A DNA stretch of 64,000 nucleotides from the NCBI GenBank assembly GCA_040754425.1, contig JBFMCR010000044.1, positions 24,716 through 88,715 on the forward strand, read 5' to 3'. Source of the DNA: UBA6918 sp040754425. Lineage in GTDB: Bacteria > Pseudomonadota > Gammaproteobacteria > Burkholderiales > Thiobacillaceae. Both the position numbers and the translations under genes were made by a program. Every line of letters starts with the position of its first letter. Position 1 is the first letter of the stretch. Positions 18,146-26,031 of the stretch are shown one piece after another. The notes under the pieces were generated by a model. That model saw nothing but the letters and a program-made list of their open reading frames with translations, ran no database searches and was not told the origin of the DNA.

Positions 18146-19165
18146 TTACTTGAACTGCGCCAGAAAGCGCAGGTCGTTCTCGAAGAACAATCGCAGGTCA
18201 TCCACGCCGTAGCGCAGCATGGCCATGCGCTCGACGCCGAGGCCGAAGGCGAAACCGAGATAGCGTTCGGCATCGATATTCACGTGTCTGAACACATTGG
18301 GATGCACCATGCCGCAGCCCAGCACTTCCAGCCAGCCGGTATGCGAACACACGCGGCAGCCGGAGCCCCGGCAGATGACGCAGCCGATGTCCATTTCCGC
18401 CGAAGGCTCGGTGAACGGGAAAAACGACGGGCGAAAGCGCACCTTCAAGTCGTCCTGCTCGAAGAAGCGGCGCATGAAGTCGGCCAGCACGCCCTTGAGA
18501 TCGGCGAAGGAAACAGTTTCGTCCACCCACAGGCCTTCGACCTGGTGGAACATGGGCGTATGGGTGACGTCGGAATCGCAGCGGTACACGCGTCCCGGCG
18601 CGATGATGCGAAACGGCGGCCTGTTTTCCTGCATGTAGTGCACCTGCACCGGCGAAGTGTGGGTGCGCAGGAGCTTGCCGTTCTGCAGGTAGAAGGTGTC
18701 GTGCATGGCGCGCGCCGGATGATCTTCCGGGATGTTGAGCGCGGTGAAGTTGTAGAAATCAGTCTCGATTTCCGGGCCGTAAGCCACCTCGAAACCCATG
18801 GAGTGGAACAGCGCCTGGATGCGCTCCAGCGTGCGCGTCACCGGATGCAGGCCGCCGCGGCCGCACCCTCGGCCGGGCAGGGTGACGTCGATGGTTTCTT
18901 CCTTGAGCCTGCGCTCAAGTTCGGCTTCCTGCAACGCATCGCGGCGCATTTTCAGTGCAGCTTCCACCGCCTGCTTGGCCTCGTTGATGCGCGCACCGGC
19001 GGACTTGCGCTCGTCCGGCGACATGCCGCCGAGCGACTTCAGCAGTTCGGTCAGCGCGCCCTGTTTGCCGAGGAAACGGGTCTTGACCTGCTCCAGCGCC
19101 AAGAGGTCCTGGCAGCCGCGTATGGCAGCCAGGGCTTCGGCAACGATTTCGTTGGGATTACGCAT
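18146..19165 (-). CDS. pheS: phenylalanine--tRNA ligase alpha subunit
   Basis: The catalytic subunit of PheRS, class II. N-terminal coiled coil about residues 1-85. Motif 2 region: FHQVEGLWVDE followed by FRPSFFPFTEPSAEMD. Motif 3: GLGVERMAMLRYGVDDLR near the C-terminus. At 339 residues it is standard. It contains a zinc-like cysteine cluster (CVICRGSGCRVC) in the usual insertion. Two strong hairpins lie between rplT and this gene. Confidence 0.97.
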   Translation of the reverse strand: MRNPNEIVAEALAAIRGCQDLLALEQVKTRFLGKQGALTELLKSLGGMSPDERKSAGARINEAKQAVEAALKMRRDALQEAELERRLKEETIDVTLPGRGCGRGGLHPVTRTLERIQALFHSMGFEVAYGPEIETDFYNFTALNIPEDHPARAMHDTFYLQNGKLLRTHTSPVQVHYMQENRPPFRIIAPGRVYRCDSDVTHTPMFHQVEGLWVDETVSFADLKGVLADFMRRFFEQDDLKVRFRPSFFPFTEPSAEMDIGCVICRGSGCRVCSHTGWLEVLGCGMVHPNVFRHVNIDAERYLGFAFGLGVERMAMLRYGVDDLRLFFENDLRFLAQFK

Positions 19166-19191
19166 TCTCTACTTTTTCGGTCGGCTCCAAC

Positions 19192-19229
19192 AAAACGGTC
19201 ATGGCGACAATCATCGCCATGACCGTTTT
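19192..19229 (-). promoter_or_regulatory. 16-bp hairpin in pheS leader
   Basis: AAAACGGTCATGGCGA (19192-19207) is perfectly complementary to 19214-19229 with a six-base loop. On the minus-strand transcript the hairpin ends in TTTT about 26 bases before the pheS ATG. It resembles an intrinsic terminator or attenuator. No phenylalanine-rich leader peptide is visible upstream, so an E. coli-like attenuation mechanism is not supported. Confidence 0.6.
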
Positions 19230-19290
19230 TCCCTCACCCCGCCCTCTCCCGTGGGAGAGGGCTGGTGTGTCGCTTTGCGACGTTCAAGCC

Positions 19291-19314
19291 AAAAGAGGCC
19301 TTGCGGCCTCTTTT
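19291..19314 (-). terminator. intrinsic terminator after rplT
   Basis: AAAAGAGGCC and GGCCTCTTTT pair around a four-base loop 15 bases after the rplT stop. T runs on both sides make it functional on either strand. It would end or attenuate the thrS-infC-rpmI-rplT transcript before pheS. Confidence 0.75.
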
Positions 19315-19329
19315 TTACAGCTCAAGCAT

Positions 19330-19689
19330 TCAGGCAGCGAGGCCCGCTTTTGCCTGCTCGGCCAGTTTCGCAAACGCGTCCTTGTCGAACACGGCGATAT
19401 CGGCGAGCACCTTGCGGTCCATCTCGATAGCGGCTTTTTTCAGGCCGTTCATGAATACGCTGTAGGACAGGCCGCACTCGCGGGCAGCCGCGTTGATACG
19501 GGCGATCCACAGGGCGCGGAACTGGCGCTTCTTCTGGCGGCGGTCGCGATAGGCATACTGTCCCGCCTTCATCACCGCCTCGTTGGCGACACGGAATACG
19601 TTCTTGCGGCGGCCGCGGTAACCCTTGGCAGCGTCGAGCACCTTCTTGTGGCTGGCGCGGGCCGTTACACCTCTTTTGACGCGTGGCAT
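19330..19689 (-). CDS. rplT: 50S ribosomal protein L20
   Basis: The 119-residue L20 begins MPRVKRGVTARASHKKVL and contains YRGRRKNVFRVANEAVMKAGQYAYRDR split over its extended basic N-terminus, then the globular C-terminal domain. It binds 23S rRNA early in assembly. In E. coli L20 represses translation of its own rpmI-rplT mRNA. A large hairpin upstream of rpmI (20045-20090) is a candidate for a similar role. Confidence 0.97.
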   Translation of the reverse strand: MPRVKRGVTARASHKKVLDAAKGYRGRRKNVFRVANEAVMKAGQYAYRDRRQKKRQFRALWIARINAAARECGLSYSVFMNGLKKAAIEMDRKVLADIAVFDKDAFAKLAEQAKAGLAA

Positions 19690-19700
19690 GTTTATCCTCC

Positions 19701-19898
19701 TTATGCGTAGGGCAGCATCTTGCGCATGGCTTTCTGGTTGCTGGCATCGGCCACGGCCATGCCACGCAACTGGCGCTTGCGCTTGGTGGTTTTCTTGGTG
19801 AGGATGTGACGCAGGAAAGCGTGGGTACGCTTGAACTTGCCACTACCCAGGGCGCGGAAACGCTTGGCGGCACCGCTCTTGGACTTCATTTTGGGCAT
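19701..19898 (-). CDS. rpmI: 50S ribosomal protein L35
   Basis: The 65-residue L35 starts MPKMKSKSGAAKRFRALG and ends KAMRKMLPYA. An in-frame ATG four codons upstream (19910) is not supported by the family. It lies 11 bases before rplT. The 193-base space to infC contains no gene but holds a strong stem-loop. Confidence 0.96.
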   Translation of the reverse strand: MPKMKSKSGAAKRFRALGSGKFKRTHAFLRHILTKKTTKRKRQLRGMAVADASNQKAMRKMLPYA

Positions 19899-20044
19899 TT
19901 TGGGCTCCATTTATGTCATGACCACAGGCGGCATCACCCCGATGCACTTGTATGACCTGTCGATCACTTGTTTCCCGGAAACTTTACTTGTAGCCGGGTT
20001 TGTCCGAGTTAAGCGGCACGAATGTGTCCGCTTCAACGAGGACA

Positions 20045-20090
20045 CTTATTGCGGCGCCGAGTCAAATAAATTCGGCGGGTCCGCAATAAG
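20045..20090 (-). promoter_or_regulatory. 16-bp bulged hairpin between infC and rpmI (candidate L20 control site)
   Basis: CTTATTGCGG (20045-20054) pairs perfectly with 20081-20090, and directly inside it CGCCGA pairs with TCGGCG around an 11-base loop, with only a three-base bulge. It starts one base after the infC stop and lies about 150 bases before rpmI. There is no T run, so it is not a plain terminator. Autogenous control by L20 is an inference from E. coli. Confidence 0.5.
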
Positions 20091-20091
20091 C

Positions 20092-20613
20092 TTACTTCTT
20101 CTTTTTGGGCGCCAGCACCATCACCATCTGGCGGCCTTCCATCTTTGGAAACTGCTCGGTGACGGAAATTTCCGCCACGTCCGCTTCCACCCGTTTCAAC
20201 TGCGCAAGGCCCAGTTCCTGGTGCGCCATTTCGCGCCCGCGGAAGCGCAGGGTCACCTTCACCTTGTCGCCTTCGCCCAGAAACTTGACGATATTGCGCA
20301 GCTTGATCTGGTAGTCGCCCTCGTCGGTGCCGGGCCGGAACTTGATTTCCTTGACCTGCACCAGCTTCTGCTTGAGCTTGGCTTCGTGCTGCTTCTTGCT
20401 TTCCTGATACTTGAACTTGCCGAAATCCATGATCTTGCAGACCGGCGGCCTGGCGGTGGGGGAAATCTCCACCAGGTCCAGTTCCGCGTCTTCCGCCGCC
20501 TGCATCGCCTGCCGCAAGCTCACGATCCCCAGCTGTTCTCCATCAGAACCAATCAAGCGAACTTCGGGAGCATCGATTTCTCCGTTGATTCGCGTCTGCT
20601 TTTCAGTAGCGAT
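20092..20613 (-). CDS. infC: translation initiation factor IF-3, AUC start
   Basis: IF-3 holds the 30S subunit apart and proofreads initiation. The 173-residue product has the N-terminal domain (RINGEIDAPEVRLIGSDGEQLG), the lysine-rich linker (KIMDFGKFKYQESKK) and the C-terminal domain. No ATG, GTG or TTG start precedes the conserved N-terminus in frame: an in-frame TGA stands six codons upstream. The codon in the right place is ATC at 20613-20611, eight bases after a GGAG site. Non-AUG starts are the rule for infC and allow IF-3 to repress its own synthesis. Confidence 0.93.
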   Translation of the reverse strand: MATEKQTRINGEIDAPEVRLIGSDGEQLGIVSLRQAMQAAEDAELDLVEISPTARPPVCKIMDFGKFKYQESKKQHEAKLKQKLVQVKEIKFRPGTDEGDYQIKLRNIVKFLGEGDKVKVTLRFRGREMAHQELGLAQLKRVEADVAEISVTEQFPKMEGRQMVMVLAPKKKK

Positions 20614-20656
20614 GAGCCATTCTCCAAATCAAACCCGCCGGTTCAACCAGCCGGGC

Positions 20657-20697
20657 AAAAATGAACGAGGAGCGGCAAGCTGCCCCGCTCCTCGTTC
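20657..20697 (-). terminator. intrinsic terminator between thrS and infC
   Basis: GAACGAGGAGCGG (20663-20675) pairs with CCGCTCCTCGTTC (20685-20697), giving 13 bp with a nine-base loop, followed on the minus strand by ATTTTTG. It sits 30 bases after the thrS stop and 44 before the infC start, so it should limit read-through from thrS into infC. Confidence 0.8.
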
Positions 20698-20702
20698 GCC
20701 AT

Positions 20703-20740
20703 AATTCGTTAGCTGCGTGCCAATTCGTTAGCTGCGTGCC
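20703..20740. repeat. 19-bp tandem duplication over the thrS stop codon
   Basis: AATTCGTTAGCTGCGTGCC occurs twice head to tail (20703-20721, 20722-20740). The right copy includes the thrS stop. The left copy repeats the last codons plus a second stop just downstream. It is a simple slippage-type duplication that does not alter the protein. Confidence 0.85.
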
Positions 20741-22641
20741 GCGACCTCTTCGGCCAGCCTGTCGATGAAGTCTTCCACTTTCATCGCGCCCAGGTCCCGG
20801 TTGCCGCGTGCGCGAACGGCGACTTTGCCGTCCGCCGTTTCCTTGTCGCCCACGATCAGCAAATAGGGCAGCTTCTGCATGCTATGTTCCCGGATTTTAT
20901 AGGTTATTTTGTTATTACTCAAGTCCGAAATGGCCCGAATGCCGGCTTTCCCGAGGGTAGCCGTAACTTTTTTGGCATATTCGGCCTGCCCGTCCGAGAT
21001 ATTCAGCACCGCGGCCTGTACCGGGGCGAGCCAGACCGGGAAGCTTCCGGCATGGTGCTCGATGAGGATGCCGATGAAGCGCTCCATCGAGCCGAGTATC
21101 GCCCGGTGCAGCATGACCGGGGGGCGGCGAGAGTTGTCCTCGTCGACGAATTCCGCGCCCAAGCGCACCGGCAGGTTGAAATCGAGCTGGATGGTGCCGC
21201 ACTGCCACAGGCGCCCCAGGCTGTCTTTCAGGGTGAATTCGATCTTGGGGCCGTAGAAGGCGCCCTCGCCCGGCTGCAGATCATAGGCCAGCTTGTTCTT
21301 GTCCAGCGCCGCCGCCAGGGACGCTTCGGCCTTGTCCCAGGACTCATCCGAGCCCACACGCTTGTCGGGGCGGGTGGAGAGTTTGACCAGCACGTCGTTG
21401 AAACCGAAATCGGCGTAGACCTTCTGCAGCATGACGATGAAGCCCGCCACTTCGTCCTCGATCTGGTCTTCGGTGCAGAAAATGTGGGCGTCGTCCTGGG
21501 TGAAGCCGCGCACGCGCATGATGCCGTGCAGCGCGCCGGAGGGCTCGTTGCGGTGGCAGGAGCCGAACTCCGCCAGACGCAGCGGCAGGTCGCGATAGGA
21601 ATGCAGGCCGCTGTTGAATATCTGCACGTGACCCGGGCAGTTCATCGGCTTTACCGCATACTCGCGGTTTTCCGACGAAGTGGTGAACATGTGCTCGCGG
21701 TAGTTTTCCCAGTGCCCGGATTTCTCCCACAGGCTCTTGTCCATCACCGCCGGGGTGCGCACCTCCTGGTAGCCGTATTCGATGAACTTCTGCCGCATGT
21801 ACTGCTCGATCTGCTGCCAGATCACCCAGCCCCTGGGATGCCAGAACACCATGCCCGGCGCCTCGTCCTGCATGTGGAAGAGGTCGAGCAGTTTGGACAG
21901 CTTGCGGTGGTCGCGCTTCTCGGCCTCTTCCAGACGATGCAGGTAGGCGTCGAGGTCTTCCTTTTTCGCCCACGCCGTGCCGTAGATGCGCTGCAGCATG
22001 GGGTTGCGCGAATCTCCGCGCCAGTAGGCGCCGGCCAGCTTCATCAGCTTGAAGGCGCGCGGCAGCTTGCCGGTAGAAGGCAGGTGCGGTCCGCGGCAGA
22101 CGTCGAACCATTCTCCCTGGCGATAGATGGAAAGCTCCTCGCCCTCGGGAATCAGCTCGTCGATGATCTGAACTTTATAGGTCTCGCCCAGTTCGGCGAA
22201 CACCTTCTTGGCCTCCTCGCGGTCCCACACTTCGCGCTTGATCGGCAGATCGCGCCTGACGATTTCCTCCATGCGCTTTTCGATCTTTTCCAGGTCTTCG
22301 GGCGTGAAAGGCTCCTCGCGCGCGAAGTCGTAGTAGAAGCCATCCTCGATCGCCGGGCCGATGGTCACCTGCGTGCCCGGGTATAGCTCCTGCACCGCCT
22401 GCGCCATCACGTGCGCGGCGTCATGGCGGATGATCTCGAGTGCCTCGTCATCCCTGGCGGTGACGATGGCGAGCCGCGCGTCACGGTCGATCACATGACT
22501 GGTATCGACCAGCCTGCCGTCGACCTTGCCGGCGAGCGCGGCCTTGGCCAGGCCCGGGCCGATGCTGGCGGCGACCTCGGCGACCGAGACCGGCCTCTCA
22601 AAACTTCGGACCGATCCATCCGGAAGGCTGACATTGACCAT
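20728..22641 (-). CDS. thrS: threonine--tRNA ligase
   Basis: Class II ThrRS of 637 residues. An N-terminal TGS domain (MVNVSLPDGSVRSFE) comes first, then the editing domain with HDAAHVMAQA (about residues 73-82), the catalytic core (motif 2 GSCHRNEPSGALHGIMRVRGF) and a C-terminal anticodon-binding domain. The zinc Cys is in KPMNCPGHVQIF. ATG 22641 has GGAG nine bases upstream. An in-frame extension to 22656 is not conserved. A strong terminator-like hairpin stands just before the ribosome site, and tRNA-Val lies upstream on the same strand. Confidence 0.97.
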   Translation of the reverse strand: MVNVSLPDGSVRSFERPVSVAEVAASIGPGLAKAALAGKVDGRLVDTSHVIDRDARLAIVTARDDEALEIIRHDAAHVMAQAVQELYPGTQVTIGPAIEDGFYYDFAREEPFTPEDLEKIEKRMEEIVRRDLPIKREVWDREEAKKVFAELGETYKVQIIDELIPEGEELSIYRQGEWFDVCRGPHLPSTGKLPRAFKLMKLAGAYWRGDSRNPMLQRIYGTAWAKKEDLDAYLHRLEEAEKRDHRKLSKLLDLFHMQDEAPGMVFWHPRGWVIWQQIEQYMRQKFIEYGYQEVRTPAVMDKSLWEKSGHWENYREHMFTTSSENREYAVKPMNCPGHVQIFNSGLHSYRDLPLRLAEFGSCHRNEPSGALHGIMRVRGFTQDDAHIFCTEDQIEDEVAGFIVMLQKVYADFGFNDVLVKLSTRPDKRVGSDESWDKAEASLAAALDKNKLAYDLQPGEGAFYGPKIEFTLKDSLGRLWQCGTIQLDFNLPVRLGAEFVDEDNSRRPPVMLHRAILGSMERFIGILIEHHAGSFPVWLAPVQAAVLNISDGQAEYAKKVTATLGKAGIRAISDLSNNKITYKIREHSMQKLPYLLIVGDKETADGKVAVRARGNRDLGAMKVEDFIDRLAEEVAARS

Positions 22642-22660
22642 GATCCATATCTCCAAAACA

Positions 22661-22687
22661 AAAAAGCGCGGTTAGCCCGCGCTTTTT
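22661..22687 (-). terminator. intrinsic terminator between tRNA-Val and thrS
   Basis: AAAAAGCGCGG and CCGCGCTTTTT pair around a five-base loop, with a run of T on the minus strand ending just before the thrS GGAG site. It would end the tRNA-Val transcript. Because it lies within about 20 bases of the thrS start, it could also act as an attenuator of thrS. Confidence 0.8.
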
Positions 22688-22831
22688 CATTCACAAATTA
22701 CAAAAGGTGCGAACAAACGAAACGACGGCTTTTTATCCTCGGACGGAAAAACAAGTTCGCGGTGACATTTCGCAACCTCCGTGGGCCATTCGACCCTCTG
22801 CAATTCAGGACATCCCGGCCCTAAAGGAAAC

Positions 22832-22908
22832 TGGTAGGCGCGATTGGACTCGAACCAACGACCCCCACCATGTCAAGGTGGTGCTCTAACCAGCTGAGCT
22901 ACGCGCCT
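22832..22908 (-). tRNA. tRNA-Val (GAC anticodon)
   Basis: A full cloverleaf on the minus strand: acceptor AGGCGCG/CGCGCCT, D-arm TAGCTCAGCTGGTTAGAGC, anticodon stem CCACC/GGTGG around TTGACAT (anticodon GAC), T-arm GTTCGAGTC, and an encoded ACCA at 22832-22835. Confidence 0.96.
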
Positions 22909-22919
22909 GCAAGACGCGC

Positions 22920-22949
22920 ATTGTAGCGGGTATGCGGCATGCGCTGCAA
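22920..22949 (-). promoter_or_regulatory. sigma70-type promoter of tRNA-Val
   Basis: On the minus strand TTGCAG (22949-22944) and TACAAT (22925-22920) are 18 bases apart, and the tRNA 5' end lies 11 bases after the -10 box. The position and both hexamers fit a stable-RNA promoter. Confidence 0.5.
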
Positions 22950-22974
22950 GCACAAAAAACCGCTGCGCATGCAT

Positions 22975-23730
22975 TCAACCTTCCGCCTTGAAGTCCTGCA
23001 GCATATCGTCCAGCAGCCGACACATGTTGCGCCAATGCGAGCCTTCCCAGTACACCCGCCCGCACCGGTCGCAAGTGCTGAAGCGCTGATAATTCTCCCT
23101 CACACGGGGCGGCAGCCGCTCCAGCACGTCGGCCTTGTCGACCGGGCGCAGCGGTGCATTGCAATGAAGGCACAAGGTAAACGGCTTGGCGCTGCGTGCG
23201 AGATCCAGGCGTTTGACGATCTCGCGCAACTGTTCCTCCGGTTTCTGCGCGTGCAGATAGCAGCCATGGACAATCTCCCGGCGCTTGAGCAATTCGCGGT
23301 CGCGGGAGAGCAGGATGCGCCCTTGTTGCGCCTCGATGGCCGCCAGTTCGTCGTCATGGTATCCGTTGTCATACAAGGTATCGAAGCCCAGCATGCGCAG
23401 CATGTGTGCCAGGCCGCCGAGATGCGCGTCGGCGACGAAGCGCGGACGTCCGGACGGTCTTTCGCGCAACCGCGGTTGCGAGGCGGCATCCGCCGCATCC
23501 AGACGGGGGCAGACCACGACATGGTCGCCGTCCGCCAGTTGACGGTCAAAACCGACCGGCTCGCCATTGACCAGGATCATCTCCACCTCGGTATGCGGCA
23601 CGCCCAGGGCTTCGATCATGTGCTTGGTCGTCGCGGCACGCGCGCAGACGCTGACAAATTCCCGATAACGACGTCCTGACGGCAAAAAGTCGTTGAGTTC
23701 TTCGCAAAAGCGGAAAGTGGCACTCCCCAT
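22975..23730 (-). CDS. Mut7-C RNase-fold protein with ubiquitin-like N-terminus
   Basis: A 251-residue protein of the Mut7-C family. The N-terminal 80 residues look like a ThiS/ubiquitin-type beta-grasp domain (EMILVNGEPVGFDRQLADGDHVVVCPRL). The PIN-fold Mut7-C domain follows (RFVADAHLGGLAHMLRMLGFDTLYDN, split by acidic residues, then ILLSRDRELLKRR). A C-terminal zinc ribbon has two CxxC pairs (CLHCNAPL and CDRCGRVYW). The family is predicted to be an RNase. A substrate is not known. Confidence 0.85.
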   Translation of the reverse strand: MGSATFRFCEELNDFLPSGRRYREFVSVCARAATTKHMIEALGVPHTEVEMILVNGEPVGFDRQLADGDHVVVCPRLDAADAASQPRLRERPSGRPRFVADAHLGGLAHMLRMLGFDTLYDNGYHDDELAAIEAQQGRILLSRDRELLKRREIVHGCYLHAQKPEEQLREIVKRLDLARSAKPFTLCLHCNAPLRPVDKADVLERLPPRVRENYQRFSTCDRCGRVYWEGSHWRNMCRLLDDMLQDFKAEG

Positions 23731-23897
23731 GCCGAAACAATAGCATTCGCCGCCTTCCCCATGCAGGACAAGTCCAAAGCCAATAGACCATATTGCAAGA
23801 ATGGTATTTATTCGCCAAGCCGACTATTCATTGCACAGGCAAGGCAGCCGTAAAATCAGGTACACAAACAAGAAACAACACACGCTCAGGAGAACAT

Positions 23898-25178
23898 GTG
23901 GCGCATGGTTGGGGATTGAGCGCAAAGCTCATCGGCTATATCGCAGCCGGCGCGATCATCACGTCCGTCGCCGTGGGCATTGCTCGCGTCAAAAACGAGC
24001 GCGAACGCCTGGGCAACCTGGCCAACTACTCCGGCCAGAACATGGCCAATACCACTGCGGCCGGTGCCGCCAGCCTGGTGGTCGGTTATGACTACGGCAA
24101 TCTCGAAATCCTGGCCCGCAACGTGGCAGACCAGGCGAACGTGATGGGTGTCACCATCCTCAATCGTGATGGCCGCATCATGAGCCAGACCGTGGCGGGC
24201 TCAGGCAGGCAATACCGCCGCTACAAGGCGCCCATCGTGTTTGACGGCGAGGTGATCGGCTCGGTCGCCCTGGACATTTCCACCGAGAGGCTGGAACAGG
24301 CAATAGACGAGCTGTATGTCCGCATCGTGATCGAGCAAACCATCATCGGGCTGATTCTTGCCATCATTGTTTACCTGTTCGTTTCGCGTGGCATCGTATC
24401 GCCGATCCTGCGCCTGACCTCGGCAATGGAAGCGACCATCAACAAGGGCGAACCCTACATCGCAAAGCAGCTGGACGTGACCAGCGGCGACGAGATCGGC
24501 CGCCTGATCAAGGTCTTCAACAAGCTCAACCAGCAGCTCGCCAGCAACTACGAAAAACTGCAAAGCAAGATCGACCTTGCCGATCAGGCGCTGAGAAACA
24601 AGAACATCGAACTCATCGCAAGAACGGACGAACTGGAAAACGCGCTCGAAATGCTGAGTTCCATGGCCACCACCGACTGGCTCACCAAGCTGCCCAATCG
24701 CCGTCAGTTCGACGAGGTCTTCGAGCAGATGTTGTCCCAGGCCGAGCGTTTCAAGGAGCCGTTGTCCCTGGCGCTGATCGACGTCGACAACTTCAAGGAA
24801 ATAAACGACAGCCACGGGCATGCCGCCGGCGACGAAGTGCTGCGCCAACTCGGTACTTTCCTGAAGGATGCGGTACGTCGCTCCGATGCGCCGGCCAGGC
24901 TGGGCGGCGACGAGTTTGCCGTGCTGCTCTACCACACCGCCGAGAAGCAGGCTGAGACCCTCGTCAGCCAGTTGCTGAAGAAAATCAAGGCTCATGCCTT
25001 CAGCTTCAACGGCACGAAAATCACCGTAACGCTAAGCGCCGGGATTGCCGAGCTGTCCTCCCGGAACAACAGCAAGCAGTCACTTTACTTCGCCGCCGAC
25101 AAGGCCTTGTATACCGCCAAACACCGCGGACGCGACCAGTACGTCCTGTATTCGCAGTTGCCCAATGAGGAAGCCTGA
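23898..25178 (+). CDS. membrane diguanylate cyclase (HAMP-GGDEF)
   Basis: Makes c-di-GMP. About 426 residues: a transmembrane helix at about 7-29, a periplasmic sensor region to about 145, a second helix (LILAIIVYLFVSRG), HAMP (about 166-218), a short coiled coil, then a GGDEF domain. The active site GGDEF is intact near residue 336, and an RxxD inhibitory site (RRSD) precedes it by five residues. I chose GTG 23898, with AGGAG five bases upstream, over an open-frame start at 23793 that has no ribosome site. It is followed after one base by a PhnD-like binding protein gene. Confidence 0.9.
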   Translation: MAHGWGLSAKLIGYIAAGAIITSVAVGIARVKNERERLGNLANYSGQNMANTTAAGAASLVVGYDYGNLEILARNVADQANVMGVTILNRDGRIMSQTVAGSGRQYRRYKAPIVFDGEVIGSVALDISTERLEQAIDELYVRIVIEQTIIGLILAIIVYLFVSRGIVSPILRLTSAMEATINKGEPYIAKQLDVTSGDEIGRLIKVFNKLNQQLASNYEKLQSKIDLADQALRNKNIELIARTDELENALEMLSSMATTDWLTKLPNRRQFDEVFEQMLSQAERFKEPLSLALIDVDNFKEINDSHGHAAGDEVLRQLGTFLKDAVRRSDAPARLGGDEFAVLLYHTAEKQAETLVSQLLKKIKAHAFSFNGTKITVTLSAGIAELSSRNNSKQSLYFAADKALYTAKHRGRDQYVLYSQLPNEEA

Positions 25179-25179
25179 C

Positions 25180-26019
25180 ATGCGGGCAAAAACCTTCTTC
25201 GCCCTGGCTGTGCTGATTTCGGTTTCGATGCCGCTGCCGGCTGCACAGCAGAAGGCTGTCACGGACAAATCGCTCACCATGGGTTCGGTGGCGATGGATA
25301 TCCCGGTGGAAATGATCAAGCGCCTGAGCGCGCTGACCAATTATCTGGCGCTGACGACCGGGTTCGACGTCCGTTTCCGGCCTTCTCCCAACCTCGGCTC
25401 GGCTGTCGATGACCTGGGCAGCAACCAGACCCAGATCGCCTACCTCACGCCGGTCGCCTACATCGATGCGCGCCGGAAATACGGCGTGATTCCGCTGGTC
25501 GCGCCCACCATCAAGGGCCGGCCGCATTTTTCCCTGGTCATCGTGGCAAGGACCGGTTCCGACATTCGCGCTCCCTCCGACCTCAAGGGCAAGCGCTTCG
25601 CCTTCGGCGACGAGAAGGCTCTGCTGCAAAAGGCGGCAGTAGCCTCCATGGGGCTCGGCACGGAGGATTTTTCGCACTTCGCCTATCTCAAGCACTATGA
25701 CAACCTCGCCAAAGCCGTGCTGGCCGGCGATTTCGACGGCGGCATCCTGAAGGACTCGATCGCGGACGACTTCAAGGACAAGGGCATTACCGTGATCGGC
25801 TCGACGCCGCCGCTGCCCTCCTACATATTCGCCGTGCATCCGAGCATGCCGGCAAGCATGCGCAACAAGCTGCGCGATGCCTTCCTGGCACTGAAGAAGG
25901 ACACTCCGGTAGGCACAGCCGCCCTGGAAGCCTTCGACAGCAGCTATGACGGCTTCGTCGTCATCCAGGACAGCGCCTACGACCCGGTGCGCAAGCTGAT
26001 CCAGCCGTTCCAGAAATAA
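25180..26019 (+). CDS. PhnD-like periplasmic substrate-binding protein
   Basis: A 279-residue phosphate/phosphonate-type solute-binding protein. A signal peptide (MRAKTFFALAVLISVSMPLPAAQQ) ends near residue 22. The family blocks are YLALTTGFDVRFRPSPNLGSAV, QIAYLTPVAYIDA and DLKGKRFAFGDE. No ABC permease or ATPase gene is near. The gene starts one base after the diguanylate cyclase stop, so it more likely serves as a sensor partner for the cyclase's periplasmic domain than as a transporter part. This is inference from context. The ligand is unknown. Confidence 0.82.
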   Translation: MRAKTFFALAVLISVSMPLPAAQQKAVTDKSLTMGSVAMDIPVEMIKRLSALTNYLALTTGFDVRFRPSPNLGSAVDDLGSNQTQIAYLTPVAYIDARRKYGVIPLVAPTIKGRPHFSLVIVARTGSDIRAPSDLKGKRFAFGDEKALLQKAAVASMGLGTEDFSHFAYLKHYDNLAKAVLAGDFDGGILKDSIADDFKDKGITVIGSTPPLPSYIFAVHPSMPASMRNKLRDAFLALKKDTPVGTAALEAFDSSYDGFVVIQDSAYDPVRKLIQPFQK

Positions 26020-26031
26020 AAGCGTTTTACT

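Noticed and set aside
19166..19329. Phenylalanine-rich leader peptide for pheST attenuation
   Set aside because: No short ORF with Phe codons is found in the leader on the minus strand.
20884..22386. 500-codon open frame antisense to thrS
   Set aside because: Shadow of thrS; no recognisable domain.
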